DNA of 64,000 nt from DASRDU01 sp046331565 (GTDB taxonomy: Bacteria > Acidobacteriota > Blastocatellia > RBC074). Below the pieces are notes generated by a model, which was not told the origin of the DNA, ran no database searches, and saw only the letters and a program-made list of their open reading frames with translations. This document shows positions 56,732-64,000 of this stretch, piece after piece. The translations under genes and the position numbers were made by a program. Positions within the stretch are counted from its first letter, which is position 1. Every line of letters begins with the position of its first letter. Location of the stretch: positions 868,001 to 932,000 of the forward strand of contig JAXLQP010000002.1 in assembly GCA_046331565.1 (NCBI GenBank). The letters run 5' to 3'.

Positions 56732-57793
56732 ATGAATTATATTGGTTCTAAATATACTCTGCTCCCTTTTCTTGAGCACGTCTTTCGACAGGTTTCTGAC
56801 GGCAGCGAGAAAGTTCTATGCGATATCTTTGCTGGAACCGGCGCTGTAGGCAGATACTTCAAAAGACTGGGGCTTCAAATTATTGCCAGTGATATTCAGT
56901 ACTACGCATACGTGCTTAACAAGGCTTATATAGAAATCAACACGCCACCACCTTTTGTCGGATTGAGGCACAAGTACGGGGCTGAGATTTCAGAATATCG
57001 CTCTTTGTTTGGAGACTCGATTGAGGAGGTACTTGCCTTTATCAATAGTCTCCCCGGCATCTCAGGATTTATCACACGCAACTATAGCCCTGCTGGTGAT
57101 CGGCTTTATTACACCAAAGAAAACGCTGAAATAGTTGATGCTATTCGACAGTCAATTGAAGTTTGGCGCGCGGAGAAAGTAATAACTGAACAGGAATTTT
57201 TTTACATTCTGTGTTCGCTGCTTGAGGCAATAGATCAGGCTGCCAATACTGCGAGTGTATACGGAGCTTTTCTGAAAAAATTCAAGAGCAGTGCGCTGAA
57301 ACCCGTCAGGTTGCGCCCCTTGGAATTAAGCAGTCATGTTACCGGATGCAAGGTATATCAGCGTGACGCTAACGAGTTAATTGAAGAGATTACGTGCGAT
57401 GTGCTTTATCTTGACCCGCCCTACAATCACCGTCAGTATGGAGCCAATTATCACGTACTTGAAACCATAGCTGCTTATGATAACCCAGCTTTAAGCGGCG
57501 TTACTGGAATGCGAAATTACCCCAAAAGCCGTTATTGTCGAAAAAGCACCGCCAAAGCGGCGATGGAACAGCTTGTCCGAAAGGCAAAAGCAAAACATAT
57601 TCTGGTCAGCTATAACGATGAAGGGGTACTAAGTCTGGAAGAAATCAGAGAGATTCTGAGTTTGCGTGGTGAGCCGAAAACTTTTCAAACCACCTACAAC
57701 AGATTCAAGGCCGACAATGGTCGCGAGTACAAGAGAGATTCAACAATTGAATATGTTCATTATGTACGCGCTGTCATAGACGCAAACGAGTAG
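56732..57793 (+). CDS. D12-class DNA adenine N6-methyltransferase of a type II restriction-modification locus
   Basis: Protects DNA by methylating adenine in the recognition sequence. 353 residues. Order of motifs is of the alpha (D12) class: NYIGSKYTLLPF at the start, motif I DIFAGTGAVGRYF near 31-43, a long variable target domain, then catalytic motif IV LDPPYNHRQY near 230. The DNA is clearly richer in A/T than the neighbouring genes, as for a transferred module. Its 3' end overlaps the convergent endonuclease-bearing frame by 20 bases. Confidence 0.88.
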   Translation: MNYIGSKYTLLPFLEHVFRQVSDGSEKVLCDIFAGTGAVGRYFKRLGLQIIASDIQYYAYVLNKAYIEINTPPPFVGLRHKYGAEISEYRSLFGDSIEEVLAFINSLPGISGFITRNYSPAGDRLYYTKENAEIVDAIRQSIEVWRAEKVITEQEFFYILCSLLEAIDQAANTASVYGAFLKKFKSSALKPVRLRPLELSSHVTGCKVYQRDANELIEEITCDVLYLDPPYNHRQYGANYHVLETIAAYDNPALSGVTGMRNYPKSRYCRKSTAKAAMEQLVRKAKAKHILVSYNDEGVLSLEEIREILSLRGEPKTFQTTYNRFKADNGREYKRDSTIEYVHYVRAVIDANE

Positions 57794-58735
57794 TGATGTC
57801 ACCAAACTCCACTTGCCGCGAAGTCCCGCGTGCTGCTCCTCTTTTGTGCTTAACTTGAAAGGAAACCACAGTTCTGCCATCGATCTTAATGCCAAACTCA
57901 GAACCCACGGGTCTGCCACCTCTGGGTCGAGATGGAGTAAAAGAAATTCTGTCTTTGATCAGACCGTCAATATCTATGGCATCCAGCAAAGACTCCCATT
58001 TCACCTCGCCAGTTAAGCGATTAAAAATAATAACCTGGCTTCCATCACTGCCTTTTTTGTAACGCAGAAGCTGATGTAGCAGATATTTTGCCGCATCAAT
58101 ATTTTCAACCCGTGCCTGACTGAAATCTGTTGGCTGGCACTCACGGAGATCCAGCTTGCGCATCAGCACCTGAACCACAAATCGTGCGACATTCAAGTAA
58201 TGTGACTTCAATTCCGCCAATGACGAAAAGCCCATCTCTGTGATTATTGCATTCAGTTCTGATTCAGAAACTCTGAAATACCGCTCAGCCCACTTTGGGC
58301 CAATATCTGGTGTTTGCCCTTCTGCTACGGCCACCCTGCTTGACTTATCTGTTTTGACTGAAACAGGCATTGACGAATCATCGGTAAAGTCAAGAATCAC
58401 ATCACCAGCATGCGCGTCAGCATATTCTCGCGGCGTGTGGCGTACTTCCTTCAGCGTGCGCGGCGCGGCTCTGGCCAGCAGCAGTTCAGCGCCCTGCCGC
58501 GTGGCCCGATCAATATTGCTGATTTCGCGCTCGAAGGTTGCGCGGCCCGAATGCGACTGAGGCAATGCATTGATGGCGTCCTGCATTTTGCGGCGGCTGC
58601 GCGCCAGGTCGAACGGCGACTGAGCCAGACCTGAAAGCGCGATCAGTTCATTCGCCAGTCTGATTTCTGCATAAGTTCCCAGCCCGTCGTGAAACCTGCC
58701 TTCGATCACTTCAAATTCAGTTTTCGTCAGCGCAA
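57774..58735 (-). other. Restriction endonuclease-like portion of the fused frame
   Basis: Approximate extent of the part unlike nucleoside hydrolase (about residues 336-654). The domain reads from LTKTEFEVIEGRFHDG through the PD-(D/E)xK-like core to FQVKHKRGAARGTS. Base composition is host-like from 59738 down to about 58440 and A/T-rich below that, matching the adjacent methyltransferase gene. The true junction may therefore lie anywhere between residue 320 and 433. An internal GTG near 58715 is one possible independent start without a Shine-Dalgarno sequence. Confidence 0.6.
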
Positions 58736-59738
58736 CGCGTTCGCCCGTCGAAGTCTGCGGAACGAGGCTGCCCGACTGAACCGGCCTGCCGACGAGATGC
58801 GAAATGTAAAAGCGCATGAACTCGTCGCGCTTTGGTTCAAGGCAGACTGTGACCGGCCTGCCCCGCTCGCGGTCAATGCGCGTGAAGCCTTTGTCATCAA
58901 CCGTGATCGGCAGCGTTTCGAGTTTGCCGAAAAATGCGCCGGGGCTGGCGGTTTCAGCGACGGCAAGCTGATCGTGCAAGGTCATGCGCTGCGTGCGGTT
59001 CGCAATCCATAAGCGATACAGGCATTCGAGCGAATGCGTCAGCGGTGAATTGTGTTTGCGCACCTCTTCGCGTTCTTCGTCCTTCAGCGTGACCTTTGTG
59101 GTTGCGTCAAGCGGCACGATAGTCAGCGGCAGCCCGGCACTGTAAACAACCTGCGAATCCGCCGTCGAACGCCAGACGTTATACTCAGCCATCGGTTTGT
59201 CAGGCGACCATTCAGAGCTGTAAATGCAGCCGCTCATCAGCACGACGCGTTTGACCAGCTTCGGAAGATTCGGTTCTTTGCGAATCACATCAGCGAGGTT
59301 TTCAAGCGGCCCGACAGCGATGATCGTCACCTGACCGGGATACTTTCTGACCTGTTCGATAATGAAATCGGCGGCGGGCTGGCCGATGGGTTTCTTCTGC
59401 GTGAAATCCTCGGCCCACGCGAACTGATAATGCGTGCGGTCATCGGGCGTCTGCCTGCCGACCGCCACCGGAATGTCATCGCGGCCCGCCAGGTGCAGCA
59501 TCTTGCAGGCGATGCGGGCGCGATCAGCGGTTTTGCCGTCAGTGATTGTCACGCCCAGCACTTCGAAGCTTTTGCGCTGCACGACAAAGGCGAGCGCCCA
59601 CGCATCATCAATGTCATCGCCAATGTCAGTGTCGAGGATGATCTTTGACGGGCCTGACTGGGCTGATACAGTGATGACGTTCAGCGACAGGATCAGCAGC
59701 AGATTGAGCAGCGCGCTCAGCAGCAGATGTTTTTTCAT
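57774..59738 (-). CDS. Secreted nucleoside hydrolase fused in frame to a type II restriction endonuclease-like domain
   Basis: One open frame of 654 codons. Residues 1-26 are a signal peptide. Residues 31-316 are a complete inosine-uridine nucleoside hydrolase: DTDIGDDIDDAWAL (calcium Asp cluster, 36-49), IAVGPLENLAD, PMAEYNVWRSTAD near 182 and the late LHDQLAVAE. Hydrolase relatives normally end near residue 320. The rest looks like a restriction enzyme, with GDVILDF (445-451) and VSVKTDKSSRVA (459-470) forming a PD-(D/E)xK-type site. The ATG at 59738 has AGGAG seven bases upstream. A separate start for the nuclease part is not evident. The fusion may be recent, possibly non-functional, or an assembly error. 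Confidence 0.8.
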   Translation of the reverse strand: MKKHLLLSALLNLLLILSLNVITVSAQSGPSKIILDTDIGDDIDDAWALAFVVQRKSFEVLGVTITDGKTADRARIACKMLHLAGRDDIPVAVGRQTPDDRTHYQFAWAEDFTQKKPIGQPAADFIIEQVRKYPGQVTIIAVGPLENLADVIRKEPNLPKLVKRVVLMSGCIYSSEWSPDKPMAEYNVWRSTADSQVVYSAGLPLTIVPLDATTKVTLKDEEREEVRKHNSPLTHSLECLYRLWIANRTQRMTLHDQLAVAETASPGAFFGKLETLPITVDDKGFTRIDRERGRPVTVCLEPKRDEFMRFYISHLVGRPVQSGSLVPQTSTGERVALTKTEFEVIEGRFHDGLGTYAEIRLANELIALSGLAQSPFDLARSRRKMQDAINALPQSHSGRATFEREISNIDRATRQGAELLLARAAPRTLKEVRHTPREYADAHAGDVILDFTDDSSMPVSVKTDKSSRVAVAEGQTPDIGPKWAERYFRVSESELNAIITEMGFSSLAELKSHYLNVARFVVQVLMRKLDLRECQPTDFSQARVENIDAAKYLLHQLLRYKKGSDGSQVIIFNRLTGEVKWESLLDAIDIDGLIKDRISFTPSRPRGGRPVGSEFGIKIDGRTVVSFQVKHKRGAARGTSRQVEFGDITTRLRL

Positions 59739-59804
59739 CGGATGTCTCCTGATGGTTTGATGGTCGTCTGAATTACAGGCTGAAACACACAAGGTATAAA
59801 AGCG

Positions 59805-60416
59805 ATGGGCAATCAATTCAAGTGGCTGGAAACCAGAACCGAATTTCGTGAAGCGCGCGTGTCGGCGCACGGCGAAGAGATGCGCTGGATGGTCAACCGC
59901 GAAACCATTCTCAATGCAGCGACAGGCGAAACCGTTACGCGGGCGGTGATTCGCCATCCGGGAACGTGCGTGATCGTGCCTTTTCTGAGCGATGACGAAA
60001 TCATGCTGATGCGGCAGTACCGCTACAGCATTGACCGCGAACTGTGGGAAGCGCCTGCCGGACTGCTCGCAGGCCGCGAGGAAAATCAGCGCGTCGTGCC
60101 GATTGAATCACCTGAAGAATGCGCCCGGCGCGAACTGCTCGAAGAAACAGGTTACACTGCGGCGAGCCTTGAAAAAATTGCCGAATGTTATGCCACGCCC
60201 GGCAGCAACGATGGAATGATGCACTTCTTTTTTGCGTGCGGGCTGACGAAGGGCGAACAGGAACTCGACGAAGGCGAAGTCATCAGTGAAGTGCGCGCTT
60301 TCAGCCTGGCTGAGATCGAGCGAATGGTCGTGACCAATGAAATCCGCGATGCGAAAACGCTGATCGGCCTCTTTCACGCGCTCACCCGGCGACCGAACGG
60401 TTTGCGAATCGCGTGA
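59805..60416 (+). CDS. Nudix hydrolase, ADP-ribose pyrophosphatase-like
   Basis: 203 residues. Hydrolyses ADP-ribose or a similar nucleoside diphosphate. ELWEAPAGLLAGRE begins the Nudix box and ARRELLEETGY near 105-115 completes it. Between the first conserved Glu and the REL-EE part there are about nine more residues than the classical spacing (ENQRVVPIESPEEC). CYATPGSNDGMMHFFFACGL follows as in ADP-ribose pyrophosphatases. Its 3' end overlaps the convergent thiO gene by 35 bases. Confidence 0.9.
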   Translation: MGNQFKWLETRTEFREARVSAHGEEMRWMVNRETILNAATGETVTRAVIRHPGTCVIVPFLSDDEIMLMRQYRYSIDRELWEAPAGLLAGREENQRVVPIESPEECARRELLEETGYTAASLEKIAECYATPGSNDGMMHFFFACGLTKGEQELDEGEVISEVRAFSLAEIERMVVTNEIRDAKTLIGLFHALTRRPNGLRIA

Positions 60417-61542
60417 CGCTGAACGGCGCGAGGTTGACCGAACTTTCGCCTTTGACGATCAGCTCACTGATGGCCTGAGCCGTGACCGGAGTCAGCAGAA
60501 TGCCGTTGCGATAATGCGCCGTTGCATAAATCAACCCGTCAATCGCCGGATCAGCGCCCAGCACAGGCATATTGTCGCGGCCCTTCGGGCGCAGGCCTGC
60601 CCACATTTCAATGAGCGGCTGACCTTTCAGCGCCGGAGCGATTTCAACTGCGCGTTCGATGATCGAAACCACGCCGCCGGGCGTCACGCTCTTGTCATAT
60701 CCGGCCTGCTCGGTTGTCGAGCCGGTAATCACCAGCCCGTTCAGGCGCGGCACCAGATAACCGCGACAGGAATAAATGATGTGGCGCAGCGGCGGCAGCG
60801 TGTTTTCAATCGCCAGCATCTGCCCGCGCACCGGCTTGACGCGAAAACCCGTGACTGATTTTCCGCTTTCATCACTGAGCAGGCTCGACCAGCTTCCGGC
60901 AGCCAGGACAACCGTGCGCGCCTGCACTTCACCCCTGCTGGTGGCAACTGCCACCACGCGGCGCTGACCGGCGACTGATTCAGTCACGAGCTTTGTGGCT
61001 TCGGTGCTGGTCAGAAATTTCACTCCGGCCATTCGCGCCGCAGCAATGAGCGCGGTCATCAGACGGCGATTATCAACCTGATGATCGTCGGGAAACTTCA
61101 AAGCCCAGCGCAGCTTTTCATTCACCTGCGGTTCAAGTTTGCGCGTGCCATCGGCGCTCAGCCGCTGCACGTTGAGGCCCGCCGCGTGCTGCCACTGCCA
61201 GCGCCGCTCAATCTCTTCTTCATCCTCATCTGTCAGCGCCAGATAAAGCGTGCCTTCGGTGCGGTACTCAATGTCAATGCCGGTCGCGTCGCGCAATTCA
61301 CGCGCAAAATCGGCATACAGTGCGCGGCTCGCAACGCCCAGGTGAAAGAAATCATCGGCGCGGTCGGCTTCGGCCTGCGGCACGAGCATGCCGCCGGCAG
61401 CGTGCGAAGCTTCCTGACCGGGCTGGCCGCGTTCAATGACGGTCACGCGCAATCCGGCCTGGCCGAGCCGCCAGGCAATTGCGCAGCCAATCACGCCGCC
61501 GCCAATGACGGCTGCATCACATTCTTCAGTCAGAGTTGTCAT
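60382..61542 (-). CDS. thiO: Glycine oxidase ThiO
   Basis: FAD enzyme making dehydroglycine for the thiazole ring of thiamin. 386 residues. FAD motif DAAVIGGGVIGCAIAWRLGQAG at 9-30, EASHAAGGMLVPQAEAD near 43-59, and the C-terminal MWAGLRPKGRDNMPVLGADPAIDGLIYATAHYRNGILLTP, characteristic of ThiO. No thiG or thiS gene lies in the window, so a general amino-acid oxidase role remains possible. It is the last of three minus-strand genes after queD. Confidence 0.9.
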   Translation of the reverse strand: MTTLTEECDAAVIGGGVIGCAIAWRLGQAGLRVTVIERGQPGQEASHAAGGMLVPQAEADRADDFFHLGVASRALYADFARELRDATGIDIEYRTEGTLYLALTDEDEEEIERRWQWQHAAGLNVQRLSADGTRKLEPQVNEKLRWALKFPDDHQVDNRRLMTALIAAARMAGVKFLTSTEATKLVTESVAGQRRVVAVATSRGEVQARTVVLAAGSWSSLLSDESGKSVTGFRVKPVRGQMLAIENTLPPLRHIIYSCRGYLVPRLNGLVITGSTTEQAGYDKSVTPGGVVSIIERAVEIAPALKGQPLIEMWAGLRPKGRDNMPVLGADPAIDGLIYATAHYRNGILLTPVTAQAISELIVKGESSVNLAPFSVTRFANRSVAG

Positions 61543-61559
61543 CAGGGAGTAATCAGTTT

Positions 61560-61820
61560 TTATGCAGGATGCGGCGGGGGATTGTCTGAAGCCGTGCCTG
61601 AATGCCGATACTGCTCGCGCATGCGGCGGGCATTTTCAAGATGATGGTCAGTGGCATTGATCTCCTGATCCACCATCGAATCAACCGCGCTTCTGATGCG
61701 CGTCAGCACGTCTTTTTTACACTGCGCCAGATCGTTCGCCGTCTCTTCCGGCAGACTGGCCCAGAACGAATCAACCACGTGGTTGATGAAATTATCTGTG
61801 GCCTGAAAAAAATCGTTCAT
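61560..61820 (-). CDS. Small uncharacterised protein between thiO and queD
   Basis: 86 residues, predicted helical and acidic in the middle (NFINHVVDSFWASLPEETANDLAQCKKDVLTRIRSAVDSMVDQE), with a Pro-rich tail. No family recognised. AAGGAGCAGG precedes the ATG at 61820, so it is very likely translated. Spaced 15 bases after queD and 17 before thiO. Confidence 0.65.
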   Translation of the reverse strand: MNDFFQATDNFINHVVDSFWASLPEETANDLAQCKKDVLTRIRSAVDSMVDQEINATDHHLENARRMREQYRHSGTASDNPPPHPA

Positions 61821-61835
61821 AACCTGCTCCTTGCT

Positions 61836-62210
61836 TCACTCAATAATGTAAGTCGCGCAGCAGTTGTCTGTTTCCCACAGACGCACTTTGTAAACCTGCA
61901 CGCGGCTGTCATTGATCTGCCTTCCGACTTCGTGCAGGAAGTACGCGGCCATCTCTTCGGCGGTCGGATTGATTTCCTTATCAAACGGCGGCAGTTCGTT
62001 GATGTTTTTGTGATCCAGATAATCCACAACCTTTCTGGTCGCGGCCTTCAGATCAGCAAAATCAATCAGCATCCCGATTTCATTGAGCTTCTGCCCGCGC
62101 ACGTAAACCTCGACACGATAATTGTGTCCGTGCAGGTTCGCGCATTTGCCCTGGTGCCCGCGCAGCAGGTGCGCCGAGGAAAAACTCATCTGAATCATGA
62201 CTTCGTGCAT
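61836..62210 (-). CDS. queD: 6-carboxytetrahydropterin synthase QueD / PTPS family
   Basis: 124 residues, zinc enzyme of queuosine or biopterin-type synthesis. FSSAHLLRGHQGKCANLHGHNYRVEVYVRG near 9-38 carries the zinc His residues and catalytic Cys, IDFADLK near 53, the His in YLDHKNINELPPF near 68 and the Glu in PTAEEMA. The ATG at 62210 has AGGA upstream; a longer frame starting further upstream is not family-like. Confidence 0.92.
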   Translation of the reverse strand: MHEVMIQMSFSSAHLLRGHQGKCANLHGHNYRVEVYVRGQKLNEIGMLIDFADLKAATRKVVDYLDHKNINELPPFDKEINPTAEEMAAYFLHEVGRQINDSRVQVYKVRLWETDNCCATYIIE

Positions 62211-62395
62211 TCGTTCCTGACCTCCGAAAACTGAGTGCAGCGAAAGTATAGCACCTGCGGGCGCGCAAAGTTGAATGGCTTGACGCTGCCCGTCTGATAC
62301 CGCAAACTTCACGGCGCAATCGGCGGCCCCGCAATTCAAATTGACAACAGAATCGGCCACTCGTCACAGCTTTTCCGGCACGAGTGTTCACGCCA

Positions 62396-62471
62396 CTGAA
62401 TCCTGATACCTGAATCCTGATTCCTGTTTTCGACAATACACAGGAATCAGGATTCAGGTATCAGGATTCAG
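62396..62471. repeat. Intergenic perfect 32-base inverted repeat, word 'cctgaat/cctgatt'
   Basis: Left arm 62396-62427 (CTGAATCCTGATACCTGAAT and onward) and right arm 62440-62471 are exact reverse complements with a 12-base loop. Each arm holds four imperfect copies of CCTGATT. It lies between the divergent queD and isocitrate dehydrogenase genes, so it is not a terminator. Confidence 0.9.
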
Positions 62472-62528
62472 GAGGGAGACGATATTGAACACAGGCGCAG
62501 GAAAGAGCTGTCAGTGGCGTACAGGATC

Positions 62529-63548
<1,020 letters not shown>

Positions 63549-63553
63549 ATATT

Positions 63554-63618
63554 CAGTAAAAACAGGAAGGCCACATCACAGCACAATCGTCTGTGATGTG
63601 GCCTTCCTGTTTTTACTG
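63554..63618. terminator. Bidirectional terminator with a perfect 28-base-pair stem
   Basis: CAGTAAAAACAGGAAGGCCA onward (63554-63581) pairs exactly with 63591-63618 around a 9-base loop; A-run before and T-run after serve both strands. It lies between converging genes. Confidence 0.85.
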
Positions 63619-63622
63619 GCCT

Positions 63623-64000
63623 TTATTTCTGCGGCTGTGGTGCAGTGGCTGAAGGCTGCGCGGCTTTTTGCGATGCCTGCTGACGTTCAGCTTCGCGCAG
63701 TTTCTGCACGGCTTTTTCGTGTTCGCCTGATGTGGCTGAAAACTTGTGCGAGCCGTCGTTTTTGGTCACGTCAACTACGAAGTAAAGAAAGTCTGTGTCT
63801 GCCGGATTGAGCGCCGCCTGAATTGATCGTTTGCCGGGCGAGGCAATCGGGCCGGGCGGCAGACCTGCGTGCAGGTAGGTGTTGTAAGGCGAATCGCGGT
63901 CGAGGTCGCTGCGGTGAATGACGCGGTCTTTGCCCTTGCCGATGAGCAGCGCGGCGTAAATCACCGTCGGATCGCAGGCCAGCTTTTCATGCATCTTCCA
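63623..64000 (-). CDS. mltG: Endolytic murein transglycosylase MltG, C-terminal part (partial)
   Basis: About 125 residues of the C-terminus; the gene begins beyond the right edge. Cuts nascent glycan strands of peptidoglycan. KLACDPTVIYAALL, DSPYNTYLHAGLPPGPIASPGKRSIQAALNP and DFLYFVVDV...DGSHKFSATSGEHEKAVQ are the MltG/YceG hallmarks. The catalytic Glu lies upstream, outside the window. The tail is Gln/Ala-rich. Confidence 0.93.
   Translation of the reverse strand, partial: WKMHEKLACDPTVIYAALLIGKGKDRVIHRSDLDRDSPYNTYLHAGLPPGPIASPGKRSIQAALNPADTDFLYFVVDVTKNDGSHKFSATSGEHEKAVQKLREAERQQASQKAAQPSATAPQPQK

Noticed and set aside
56732..59738. Phage or transposon insertion around the restriction-modification genes
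   Set aside because: No integrase, transposase, terminal inverted repeats or target-site duplication could be seen at the borders of the A/T-rich stretch.

Overview
The window looks like a chromosomal segment of a Gram-negative-type soil or water bacterium, most likely an acidobacterium of the Blastocatellia kind. This is inferred from gene style: a futalosine-route menaquinone enzyme (MqnA), SorAB-type sulfite dehydrogenase, many Tat or Sec exported enzymes including a PA-domain M28 peptidase, and GC-rich codon choice. No rRNA or tRNA marker is present to prove it. Coding density is high. No prophage, transposase or CRISPR array was found.

Positions 1-17500 hold a secreted amidase (cut by the window edge), a DUF4440-FKBP fusion, a sulfite dehydrogenase pair, a subtilisin with FN3 domains, an oligopeptide ABC permease pair, a sodium:solute symporter with a small membrane partner, GlpD, an M28 peptidase, the first DUF5678/retropepsin gene pair, an EamA transporter and an SDR enzyme. 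Positions 17800-32000 run mostly on the plus strand: MetG, TatD, YajQ, a polyprenyl diphosphate synthase, a HARE-HTH protein, a CYTH protein, a MurU/AmgK-like muropeptide recycling pair, a second DUF5678/retropepsin pair coupled to AsnS, a methyltransferase, arginase and Ddl.

Positions 32100-45600 run mostly on the minus strand. They hold a sigma-like regulator facing a zinc-finger anti-sigma-like gene, and a long head-to-tail run: ATPase, TOPRIM-like protein, sugar isomerase, PgpA, CinA, an ADP-ribosyltransferase-like protein, PlsY, GpsA, a GNAT enzyme, SmpB, PepA and DinB. MqnA is on the plus strand. GpsA, PlsY and PgpA make phospholipid and GlpD oxidises the same glycerol 3-phosphate.

Positions 45700-64000 hold an acyl-CoA dehydrogenase, a polysaccharide deacetylase, a PcrA helicase interrupted by a 365-residue intein, RimO with a coupled 48-residue reading frame, a 13-repeat YCF48-like propeller protein, a restriction-modification locus whose endonuclease part reads in frame with a secreted nucleoside hydrolase, a Nudix hydrolase, ThiO, QueD, an NAD-type isocitrate dehydrogenase and a partial MltG.

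Three things stand out. First, the same two-gene module (a DUF5678-like protein plus a single-domain retropepsin) occurs twice, with a different antitoxin-like N-terminus each time. Second, a secreted nucleoside hydrolase is fused in frame to a type II restriction endonuclease. Third, at least eight intergenic islands are long inverted repeats whose arms are built from repeated short words, with a different word in most islands.
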